A DNA stretch of 21,939 bases, taken from the NCBI GenBank assembly GCA_000934455.1, contig KN885030.1:61410-83348 (forward strand), in the 5' to 3' direction. The notes beneath the pieces are model-generated. The model did not search any database. It saw only the letters and a list, made by a program, of their open reading frames with translations, and was not told where the DNA came from. A program made the translations under genes and the position numbers. The DNA comes from Apostichopus parvimensis. Its lineage: Eukaryota > Echinodermata > Holothuroidea > Aspidochirotida > Stichopodidae. This document shows positions 9,042 through 18,600 of this stretch, piece by piece (position 1 is the first letter of the stretch; each line of letters starts with the position of its first letter).

Positions 9042-10590
9042 TTCTAACTTTTGCTAGATGGGCCCACTGAAGTTAAGTTCAATTGAAGAATCCATACGGA
9101 TAAGCCACAGTACGTCATTCTGCAATCCGGTATCTCGAAAAACTCAGCAGAAATACATTAGGCCTACGGACGTCGAAATGACCATTTGGACTAACGTTTA
9201 CGTTACTTGTCCAACGGACATACAATTACAGTGGAATTACACGGGGCGTGGTGTCTACATTGCGGTGCGTATGGAAGTACTTTTTAAGGTCATGACCTGA
9301 CGCGTTACTATGGAAACATGTAATTTTAGATTGGCGCTTATAGTAGTTACACGAAACGTCACACAATAACGCAACCTATTTTAAATTTCGATCAGTTAAT
9401 TTCTTACTGGTTTCGTGCCTCCGCTGAAGGAGTGAAGATGTTCATTGACGTGAAATCATGCAAAAGCCTTTCTCACTACGTACGTTCGAAGATCAACAAC
9501 GGTCCAATCATTCCATTGATGAATCTGTATTTTTCTACCTCACGTCGCACTTTAGGGCCTGTGGAGCAGAATCGATCCAATCCTAATCTATGTCAACGTT
9601 TGTTTCAAACGAATAAGTAACATACCAAATGAAACCACACTCCGTTTAACTTTCTTGCACGACACAATAAAACACCATTTGAGATCGATTTGTCGATTTT
9701 GATTTACGCAGATATAATAAATGCCAATATATCTTCTATACTGGGTTTAAGGGACCGCGTTACTTGGTGGATCCTGCAGAGACGATATCATTCAATTGTC
9801 GCCATACATTTATCCAATATACTATGAGTAATAATCATGGGGGTGGTTCTTCCAAGTACGCGCATTATTTTTACGTCAGAAACTTCTCCGAAGTTAGAAG
9901 AATGGATAAATGACAGGTTATTATAGAGTATTGGTACGGTCGCAGCTTTAAGGATCGATGACTGTACGTATGCATATACGCACCTATATGTTCCGTTAGC
10001 TATAGACACTTGAATGACAGTAATAAGGCGTCTAGATATACTTGCAGGTTTGATTACGGTTAATTTACGAGCAACGCCACTTTCAATATATGGGTGTCCG
10101 CAACTAGGAGAGGGGCAATGGGACTTGTCATGCGCATAATGGGCAGAGGGGAATCAAGGCGGTGTTAAGTATACTGGCCCTTATTTTTGAACACCAAACA
10201 TAAATAAAAGTAGTTCTTAGCACGTAGAATATTGCGTGTAGACCTATAATAATACAACTGATTTAAAAGCCTGAATGATGACTCAGAAAACATCATTTCA
10301 TGTCTAAAATTCTGAGAGAGGAACCCCAGTTCAGAGGGAGGAAATCCAGACCCCTACGTGGGAGTCGGCTTTAACAACCCATAACCACACCTTGGATCAG
10401 CGCCTGTATTGACGAACAGTACTGCAGAAAAACAAACAGGTCTTGACAGAAGTTATATCCGAAGATTGCCTTATTATGACTCCCTTGTATGAAGAGCACT
10501 AGGAATGCGGAATTTGAAATCGATGGCGCCCTGACAAAATACAAAGTTGTCTCATTTCCACGCAAGTAAACAAGTTACTACTAGTAATTA
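9042..10590. other. Non-coding stretch
   Basis: Frames of up to 80 codons lie on both strands, but none has a recognisable domain, a signal peptide or a conserved context. I see no tRNA, array or long repeat. Confidence 0.45.
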
Positions 10591-10597
10591 ACTGGCG

Positions 10598-10702
10598 TAT
10601 GGCGGGCCATCAGTCTCAAATCGTGGGAGATCGACTTATACCGATTTAAATCGGCATATACCAATTTCCTTCGACTTATACCAGTCATAATGGCCCGCCA
10701 TA
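10598..10702. mobile_element. 105-bp miniature inverted-repeat element (MITE-like)
   Basis: The ends are a perfect 13-base inverted repeat: TATGGCGGGCCAT at 10598-10610 and ATGGCCCGCCATA at 10690-10702. The sequence immediately outside is duplicated, with ACTGGCG at 10591-10597 and CTGGCG at 10703-10708, which looks like a target-site duplication. If the outermost TA is counted as the target instead, it would fit a Tc1/mariner-type TA site. Inside are a perfect 14-base palindrome, CCGATTTAAATCGG (10641-10654), and a repeated TCGACTTATACC (10631 and 10671). It is too short to encode a transposase. Confidence 0.75.
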
Positions 10703-10977
10703 CTGGCGATCAAATAGTGGTAGCTGGGAGCGATAAAATACCATAGGACTTTCGACCTCCTTTCAGTAAAATATGTATAAGAGTGCTACATTCTGCAACA
10801 TGGCGTGCTTTGACAAATTGCATGATATTTCACATTCTGTCATGACATTATTGACGCGAATAAGTTTGAAGGGATGTTCAGAATAACAAAATTTCTGAGT
10901 TTAAAAGGTTATTTTGAAGTATTTGATTTGGTTCCTACAGAGCGGCTAAAGTATAATAAGTCAATGGTGTGCGCAAT

Positions 10978-10998
10978 GGGGGTGGGTGGTTGGGTGGG
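10978..10998 (+). other. G-quadruplex motif
   Basis: Four runs of three to five G, at 10978-10982, 10984-10986, 10992-10994 and 10996-10998, have loops of one, five and one bases. This is a textbook intramolecular quadruplex pattern on the plus strand. Confidence 0.8.
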
Positions 10999-11184
10999 AT
11001 GGAATGGCCCCACCTCTGATCGACAGTCGGGGGCAACGGTTCAGTTGGGGGATTTAGAATTATGAAAATTGAGTAGGCATATCATTGTTGAGGATAGCTG
11101 ACTGATCTTCAGATAGTTAGTCAGTTACCATGATGAAACGGGTGTATATTTGTATGTGTGAGAATAAGAAGTGTTAATGTGTGC

Positions 11185-11213
11185 AGTTCAGTATATATTG
11201 ATATATATATATA
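11185..11213. repeat. (TA)n-rich microsatellite
   Basis: A run of alternating AT directly abuts the start of the 156-bp repeat copy at 11214 and may mark the insertion or breakpoint of that duplication. Confidence 0.7.
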
Positions 11214-11369
11214 TGGCACCATAGATAAGTCACTGGCCGTAAAGCGACGCTGTATTGTCTACTGTACTTTACCTAAGCTACGAAGTACGATGCGATAGTA
11301 TTACAAGTAAAACAGTATCAAACTGTCACTGCCTGTGCATTCATGAACTTTCGCTGAAGAAAATTTGGC
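11214..11369. repeat. 156-bp near-identical direct repeat, copy B, cut off by the assembly gap
   Basis: Copy of 8878-9041, ending at AAAATTTGGC where the run of N begins. The true 3' extent is unknown because the gap follows at once. Confidence 0.9.
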
Positions 11370-11419
11370 NNNNNNNNNNNNNNNNNNNNNNNNNNNNNNN
11401 NNNNNNNNNNNNNNNNNNN
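11370..11419. other. Assembly gap, 50 N
   Basis: Exactly 50 undetermined bases, a size typical of a placeholder and not of a measured gap. Any open frame running through it is meaningless. Confidence 0.98.
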
Positions 11420-11456
11420 ATATATTTGTACGCGGACACTCTAACCAACTAGTCTA
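11420..11456 (-). other. tRNA-head-like fragment truncated at the gap
   Basis: On the minus strand the segment reads GCGTCCATAGACTAGTTGG and then TTAGAGTG. This resembles the acceptor/D-arm and A box of a tRNA (compare TAGCTCAGTTGGTTAGAG). It runs into the gap before any anticodon arm or B box, so it could be half of a tRNA, a SINE head, or chance. Confidence 0.3.
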
Positions 11457-11519
11457 TGGACGCTGATTGTATGTCCAGAGGTTCGATACGTAGATATTTT
11501 CTTTTAAATACATAGTGTA

Positions 11520-11890
11520 AATTAGTTATGTGTGTATCAAGTACTGAGGATTGGCTTATGTGTGTAGCAAGTACTATTTATAGTTGTATGTGTATATCAA
11601 GAAATGTGCCCCGGTATAGTCTAGGTACAATCAGAGGTAATATGTACAACGATACTCTGTATCAATAATTAGTTTTAATTGGTTTATGTGTGTGTATCAA
11701 GTACTGTGAACATTATACATCGGTTTAGGTACAGTCGACGGTGTTGATGCCAATAAAACGATGTCATTTTCAATAATTACGGTAGTTTAAATTTGTTTTT
11801 ACGTGATTATCAAGTACTGTGGCTATGACTTTACCTGTTTAGTCTAACAGGCACAGTCAGCGTTGTATACTACCAAATCGTTATCTTAAA
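11520..11890. repeat. Highly diverged short tandem array
   Basis: The block TATCAAGTACTG or close variants recurs at about 11536, 11566, 11596 (mutated), 11696 and 11809. It is usually preceded by TTATGTGTGT and followed by a TTTAGGTACAGTC-like block in the longer units. Unit lengths go from about 30 to about 110 bases. It looks like an old minisatellite and is not coding. Confidence 0.5.
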
Positions 11891-11910
11891 TAGTGGTACT
11901 TACGGCAAAT

Positions 11911-12131
11911 AGAAGTCTTAGAAGATTATGCAGTGATCGACTATATTCACATGGATGCCAGAAAGAGTGGTAAGAATAAAAAGTATTTCTCTATTGGATT
12001 TGATAAATCTAGAGACTGGAATATAGAGTGAATTCAATTCATCACCTTCTTCATTCATATCTCATTGTTTTAGTGTATACCTGTTATTATTACCTTGGTA
12101 AATTGCTTTGTCTCGTTTAAGTACACTCTAC
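11911..12131. repeat. Tandem duplication unit 1
   Basis: Starts AGAAGTCTTAGAAGATTATG and ends at GTACACTCTACC. It aligns along its whole length to 12154-12373 with a period of about 243 bases. No protein is encoded. Confidence 0.85.
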
Positions 12132-12153
12132 CCTAATGGTAATAACAGAAAAA

Positions 12154-12373
12154 AGAAGTATTAGAAGATTATGCAGTGATCGACCATATTTACATGGATG
12201 CCAGGAAGAGTGGCCAGAATATAAATATTTCAATATTGGATTTTATAAATCGACAGACTGGAATTTATAGGGAATTCAGTTCGGCATATTCTTCATTCAT
12301 TCCTCATTGTTTTAGTGTATCCCTGTTATTAATACTTTGAAAAAATAGTATATCTCCTTTAGTGCACTCTAGC
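12154..12373. repeat. Tandem duplication unit 2
   Basis: Starts AGAAGTATTAGAAGATTATG and ends GTGCACTCTAGC. Its second half (TTCTTCATTCATTCCTCATTG and onward) also resembles the outer 3' flank of the first TRIM copy near 2875. The tandem duplication therefore probably happened within the flank of an already duplicated TRIM locus. Confidence 0.85.
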
Positions 12374-12752
12374 ATCTTCCATGGGCTATATTCAAGGGGG
12401 GCCCACCTTCACACACGGAATATGCTCGGAAATAACTTGAAAGTTAAAATCAATGACTTTAAAATGTGAGCTATGTAATTCTCACCAGGTAGATACTTAT
12501 ATTGGGTATCACTACTTCCAACCAGCTGCTGAAATACATTTACTAAGTATAATTCATACTCATGTTAGTTTTGGACATAATCTGTCTGTCAGGAAATAAA
12601 ACCACAAGTAACAAAACAAATAAAATAAGGCAAACATTGCGATAGAAAATTAAAGTAATATTTCTTGATGAATCAATTTCTGTATTTAAGCTGAGAGCAC
12701 CCTGAAGGTTTGAGATGGCTTCTAATAATGACTTGAAAAAGTTTCCAAAAAT
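12270..12752 (-). other. 3' flank / probable 3' UTR of the second TRIM copy
   Basis: Aligned to 2855-3302 beside the first copy. I see no minus-strand AATAAA close to the stop codon here, so the transcript end is unclear. Confidence 0.6.
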
Positions 12753-14829
12753 TTACGTCACTAATAGGTCGTACGTGAAAAACTCTCCCATTTTACATGT
12801 TGTCATTAGAATTTTTTCCATCCCGTTCACTTCTAATGTTGACACGCGGTGAACGTCATCATGTACGCGTCTTATTGTGAGTAACTGTCGGCCATCCTGA
12901 CTGTATTGTACTAGAATACATCCATACTCAGTTGAGAAGACTAGTTCCCATAGCATGTAGATGAACTCATTCTTGTATGTGCAGACACTGAAAGGTCTAC
13001 AGTCCCATTCATAAAGATCAGGTTTGGTGAATTCATACATCAGCTTACTCTCCGATTCCTCCATGGTGACTGCATATGCTCTACCACACGAGTTGTCACA
13101 GACCAGGATACTACCTCTATGTACAGTGATATCATAAGATGCATCGATTACAGCTGGTAGTGTAATCATGTGACTGTAATTCATTTGATCAGAAAATACA
13201 TACACATATCTGCTGCAAGTACCAACAATAATATGATTCTTCACAGGATCAGTAGTTACACATCCAACGATTGGTGACGTTACGAATGTTCTTCTTGCTA
13301 TATGCGCCATCATGTACATCATACATACCTATTTCACACCGCGTATTCCATGTTACAGCTTTGAACCCAAATAAAAGACCGCAGATGATCAAGTCCACAT
13401 CACTCTTGATCTGATCCTGTCGTTGTATTTCACCTTTTCTGTTGAACACAGTGATGTGAAAATACCCTTTAGATGCCTCATCAATTATGACAATCTTGAA
13501 ATCTCCTCTGCTTAAAATATCATTGAAACCACCTCCAATTTTGATTCCTGCAACATCATCCAAGGACTCTTGATACTGACCAATCGTGACGTTGTCTTTA
13601 ATAGCCTTCGTTATGTCACTGATGATAATGAATTCAGATAAAGAGTCTAACTCTGGGAATTCTTTTTTCATTTCTTCTATCAGAGGTTCACATGCTACTT
13701 TAATAATCTGTTCGCAATATTCTCTTAATTGTTTTAGTTCATGTTCCTTTTGCCCTACAAGCAGGTCTTTTGCTGTTGTCAAATTCTTTAAGTTAACATC
13801 TAGGCTGCCAAGTTTTTTTAAGAGGGCGCCCTCGGTTTCATCACATTTGTTTATAAACTCTTCAGATTCGTTGTCACTTTCTTGATTCGCTGTTTCCCTG
13901 ATTTTATCATATTTCTTTCTCACTTGTCTCAATTCCTCTTCCAAATTAAGAGTGATCTGACGGTCGTTATCTCTTTTTCTGCTTCCGATGTCCTCTAAAC
14001 CTCTTTTTCGTTCCTTAGTACATTCCGAAAGTTGATCTTTAATCTTGTGTGTCTGCTGCTGGTGCTGATTTATCAATCTTGCTGTCTTTTTCTCTGCTTT
14101 TTCATTCAGCTTCTTCTTAGTAATTTGTATTTTCGTTGGTAAGCCGTATAGTTTACCTTTGTATTTGGTAAGTTCAGCAAGTTCTTGTTTCAGTAATTGT
14201 CTTTCACGTTCTGCTATTTCAGTTACGTCATGCAAGTCATGACCTTTGTGCTTATTATATGTACAAGCCAAACACACTGGTACATTTCTACAAGAACTGC
14301 AGCATAATTGCGCTTCTTTTGTGTCATGGATATGGCACCTGGGATCTTCCGTTAGTGATGTTAATTTATCCAGTGTCATATTCTTTGCTTCTATATTATC
14401 CAATCTCAGAATGTGGGTTTTGTGATCTGTAAACATTCTACTGCTAACGTGAACCTTGTAACATTGCTCACACAAGTAACCTTTGCACTTAAAACAATAA
14501 GCTGAAACTTCTGTATTCTTCAAACAGCTTAAACATTGCTTTAAATCTTTATTTTCAAAAGACTTTTGCAATTGTATGAACTCAAGCATACTCTTCACAT
14601 GGAAGTCGGTCTTGAAATCTTCAACCCCATTTTCTGGTATCACGTATTCCTGCTTACACAATGGACACTTAAGCGTCCCATCATTACTTGCTTGAATGAC
14701 TGTCTTCGAGCAATTTCTACAATATCGGTGAAGACACGGTAACTGTTTCGGTTCTTTAAATTGATCCAGGCAAACAGAACACATGAAGAAATTTTCTGCC
14801 AGATCCGTGAGAGGAGTTGACGAAGCCAT
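12753..14829 (-). pseudogene. TRIM-family E3 ubiquitin ligase-like gene, copy 2, broken in the C-terminal propeller
   Basis: The start at 14827-14829 opens a 526-codon frame with a complete C3HC4 RING: Cys17, Cys20, Cys32, His34, Cys37, Cys40, Cys55, Cys58. B-box1 follows (Cys99, Cys102, Cys112, Cys115, Cys120, Cys123, His127, His136/139), then B-box2 (Cys165, His168, Cys177, Cys180, Cys186, Cys189, His197, His200) and a charged coiled coil from about residue 205. Relative to copy 1 about 29 codons are missing in frame near residue 350 (junction about 13697-13702). A net 20-base loss near 13262-13276 then shifts frame, so the first frame stops at 13249. The rest of the propeller continues in another frame for 189 codons to GEFFTYDLLVT. 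A truncated protein with an intact ligase module and no full propeller is conceivable, so this could be a recent pseudogene or a functional short TRIM. Family assignment is secure. Confidence 0.85.
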
Positions 14830-14850
14830 TTGAATTGATGACGAGATTCT
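14830..14850 (-). promoter_or_regulatory. Candidate 5' UTR splice acceptor of TRIM copy 2
   Basis: On the minus strand AATTTTTTAAATTGCAG ends with AG at 14849-14850, 19 bases before the start codon. It is conserved in copy 1, though copy 1 has a small GATTCT duplication downstream of it. Confidence 0.45.
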
Positions 14851-14889
14851 GCAATTTAAAAAATTATATAGAAATTAACAAATACTGCT

Positions 14890-15298
14890 GTAGTCGTCGC
14901 GAGCATTAGTAAGACTAACTTACATTAATTAAACTAGATGTTTAGTTAAATTCTCTAGCTATATCATAATGCAGTAATGCAAATACCGGGATGGGAGGTG
15001 GGGTGTCAGTGTGTGATGTCATGGGTAAAACTTTTGTTCAAAGACTTCTATTTGAATAGGTTTTAGTGGATAAACTTCTATAATTCTTTGAAAATTCTAT
15101 ATTTTTCTTTGCTTATATCAGCGCTCTCAGTTCCAAAAGTCCGATACAAGAATAGTTACAGAATACATCAAACATGCATTAAAACTTGCAGATATAGTCT
15201 TATCGCGCCAAAGAGGAATTGTGGTGGGAGTGCAAAACTGAAAAATGCAGGAGTCAGTGGCAGTTCCCTGGGTGGTCCTGCCTACCTTCCCCCACCCC
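14890..15298. other. Non-coding stretch
   Basis: This is the upstream side of TRIM copy 2. Similarity to the upstream side of copy 1 ends at about 14885/5545. I could not identify a first exon or core promoter. No coding sequence is supported. Confidence 0.45.
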
Positions 15299-15299
15299 C

Positions 15300-15690
15300 A
15301 GTGGCGGAGCTAGGGGTATTGGTCAGGGGGGCGAGAATGGTCTGTAGGGGCGCTTTCGACACTATCTAAGCTGAGGGCCACCATTGGTTGGCGCGGAGCG
15401 TACAGAATTTTTTTGAGTAAAGATACACTCTAGATCGCCGGAAATGACCCTTTCCGGGCCTTGCTAATTTGCAGATAAACGAAGAATAAATAGGTGTTAT
15501 CGCCATTTTGTCAGAAAATTACACCAACAAAATGTGACAAATGTCAATAGGTAGATGAGAGCGCAATAAAAAAGTCAATAATCGCAAATTAGTAAAAAGT
15601 GGTAAAAAGCTGAAAAGGGCGCCAGCAGTCCATTTGAGTCGCTGCCCCCCCTAAAGTTACTATAGTGCGCTTGCCCGTAATGGCACGGCA
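15300..15690. mobile_element. Putative non-autonomous DNA transposon (hAT-like start)
   Basis: The left edge reads CAGTGGCGGAGCTAGGGG, closely like the ends of widespread non-autonomous hAT-type elements, followed by GGTCAGGGGGGCGAG. The right side contains GTCGCTGCCCCCCCTAAAG, an approximate inverted match to that inner block, and then GCGCTTGCCCGTAATGG. The terminal inverted repeats are imperfect and I could not fix a target-site duplication, so the right boundary is approximate. There is no transposase inside. Confidence 0.45.
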
Positions 15691-18600
15691 TTATATACTA
15701 CACAGTGATAGTTAGTTTCCACATGCAGCTACTTCGTACGTATACGGTTGACCGTGTATGGCATAATATTCTGGCAGGGCCAGGAAATTGACCAATCAGT
15801 GTTTAATAGACCGGAGAGTGTGACATGTGTGCATTCGTTAGTTTAATAGTGTATTAGGTCTTCGGTGTAAACCACCGTATGTTATACATTTTCGCCAACT
15901 AGCAGCGAGAATACAGTAACGTTAACATGTTGTTCAATTTGACCAATCAGTGTCCAGGACTCAATTTATTCTCTGTCACGTCTGAAACAGGCGTGATTTG
16001 TGATGGCAGCTTTGTCCGGTTAATCTATGATGGTTTTAGTCATCATTTCCTCGTTTATATTGCAGGCGCATGCTAGCTAGAGTACTGATTATAAACAATA
16101 CACAATATAGCCTAGCTTTGGTCTACGCTAAGGACCAAACGCTGAACTGGCTTCTTCGTGACCGAAATAACTTCAAAAAGGGGTGCAGTAACTCAGACTC
16201 CTCCGTTGAATATCAACAACTAACTTTCACCTTCACCGTGCACTACACGTGTTTGTATACAAACACAGTTGTTCTAGTTCTGATTTGGACTTATATTGAA
16301 GTTTCAATTTTCAGTAGTTACCAGATTCATTCTGTTGACAGTCTATTAGAAGTCAATTATTTTCAATTCATCAAATTGCGGAAAACTGTTCTGCACCATC
16401 ATGATTGAAATATTTAAGTATGGAGCTGCAGGCATTACAAACATATATAAACCCTAATCTAGTCAATTCCATAACGCGCTACAATATGGAACACGGCCGT
16501 TACAATGGAACCCAATGAAGAGACTCCCAATGAGGAAATACTTACTAGCCATTGCATATATCGAACGATTTCTGTTTCATAGCAAATGGACAATGGTAGA
16601 CATTAAAAAATATATATTTGAGTGAATGCTCACTTACCTAATTCTATTGTAAAGATCTCACCCAAAGGTTTGTGTCAAAAAAAATGTGCTTCAAAACAAA
16701 ATAACAACAACTGCATAATACGCAGTTTACAATAATGTTTCTTGTATGAATTACCGGTGTCTCGTTTACATGACGTGTCGTTATACTATACTCTGTGTAT
16801 ATGCAAGTATAATACAACTCGAAACGGCCCTTTTGTGATGTATTACAAAGTAATCATTTGAGGTCACGATCAAACGAAGTTGTCAACATAGTGGGGAATT
16901 CCTGAAAAAAACAGACAATATGCAAATACAGGTAGGCGTGTCACGGATCAACGATTTTTCATAGTCTATTTACCGATTGTATGGTACATTTCACGTGTCG
17001 TCCACGTGCTAAATATTTATTTCAGTTTGAGAAGGTTATATGCAATAAAGTATTCTGTATATTCTGCAAAGAATAATTATTGGTTAACATTTTAGAAGGA
17101 AACATTTTATGATGTAAACCCAAAATGACTGTGTACCAAAGTTGCACAATTAGTACCTTGTTCCGTAATACGTAGATGCTGCGCACTGTTTAATTTTCCG
17201 ACAAATATCAATATAATTCTGTATAGTTTCTGAAAACTTTCGACTTCCCAAAGAAGGCTGAGTGAGAAAATGAATAACAACCAGCTGCAAAAATGTCGTC
17301 AGTCGGGGGGAAACGGTTCATGGTTGGGGGAATTTTGCATTTCTGCTGGGGAAGAATAGGACCACTACTACGTATGTACTTCCCTCCCACCTCCTTTTGT
17401 AACCTCAAAGTATTTAGTAGCAAAACCTTCTGCTTCTGTAGACATATAGTCCAGATATGCCTCAGAATGCACCAGTTGGCGTCTAAAGTTTAATTTTCTT
17501 TCCGAAGGGTGAGGGATCATGTTACTATCTAAATCAGTCGGGGAAATTTTCGAGTTTTTTTCATTTGCACAAACTTACATTAAGAGCTACATGTATGCAC
17601 CATTGGACGTTTTAAACTGATTCTATTTATTCCACAAATGATCAGACCTATACCCAAAACAGTTGGGGGACATTTTTAATCCCCTGGCTAAAATTGACCA
17701 GCTTTGAAATCCTGTGCACACCAAACTACTTAGCGAACCTCAACTTGTTTTCTTGAGGCTATCAAATATTAACCCTAGCTGTTAAGCTTACCATGACAGA
17801 TTAAATATTGCTCACGTTTTAAAAGATCTTCCTTGAGATGATGCAGATGTTACATAAGACACCTCTATTAGCGCATGCGATGGTAACGCCTTGCCCTTCT
17901 TCACTAAGTCCATCTTCAACAGCCATCAGCGACCAGCATATTTCAGCCCAGAGTTTGGACAATGTAAGCCCACAGCATTTTAATCTATACTATGGAATGG
18001 TTATCCACAGCTTCTTTACATTTGGCTTGTACTTAGAATATGTCTCATTTAAACATTAAAACATTTCATCATGGTGGGGGGAGGGAGGAGAAATGCTACA
18101 TATATGAAGAAGAATATATTTCAATTTTTGTAGCTGTTGTATCAACCAGAACAAATTTAATATTTTGACAATGATACACACCTGACGATGATGACACAGT
18201 CAGTCTCGATGCAAGGGGACTGGGGTTGTGAGCGGATCAGTCGTTATATTGTTTGGTTTTTCCTGCCCAGGTTCTTTCATATGAGACTTTTCTTAAAAAG
18301 GGTTTTGATACTGGACCTAAGAAGGAAGTTCAGTTTTTGGTTCATGTTTTTGATAACGATGTACTTTTAAAGATCATCCGTATCACTCCCAAAATATGCT
18401 ACAAACTCAAATAATGTTCTGCGTTGTTCACACTTCAACAGTATTTTATTGCCACTGTAAAATTAATTACCCATCATGAGATATTGAATCAATTCTTAAT
18501 AATCCACAATAGCTAGAGTAGCAGGCAAAAAAACACAGTGACCAGGCATAAATATATTTTTAGGTTTGGGAAAATTACAAGTGGCACCTTCCCATGAGAC

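Noticed and set aside
9340-9370. CACGAAACGTCACAC, recalling the hammerhead GAAAC-GTC order
   Set aside because: No CTGANGA core or pairing arms are found upstream on the same strand.
11255-11452. Open frame spanning the assembly gap
   Set aside because: It contains 17 undetermined residues and exists only because N codons are not stops.
11520-12373. CRISPR-like array
   Set aside because: Repeats are diverged, unevenly spaced and in an animal-type genome. They are decayed tandem repeats.
13586-13885. 99-codon plus-strand frame within TRIM copy 2
   Set aside because: It is antisense to the coiled coil. Ser/Phe-rich shadows like this are common opposite Glu/Lys-rich sequence.
16070-16408. 112-codon plus-strand frame
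   Set aside because: No recognisable domain. It includes the palindrome at 16249 and shows no coding character.
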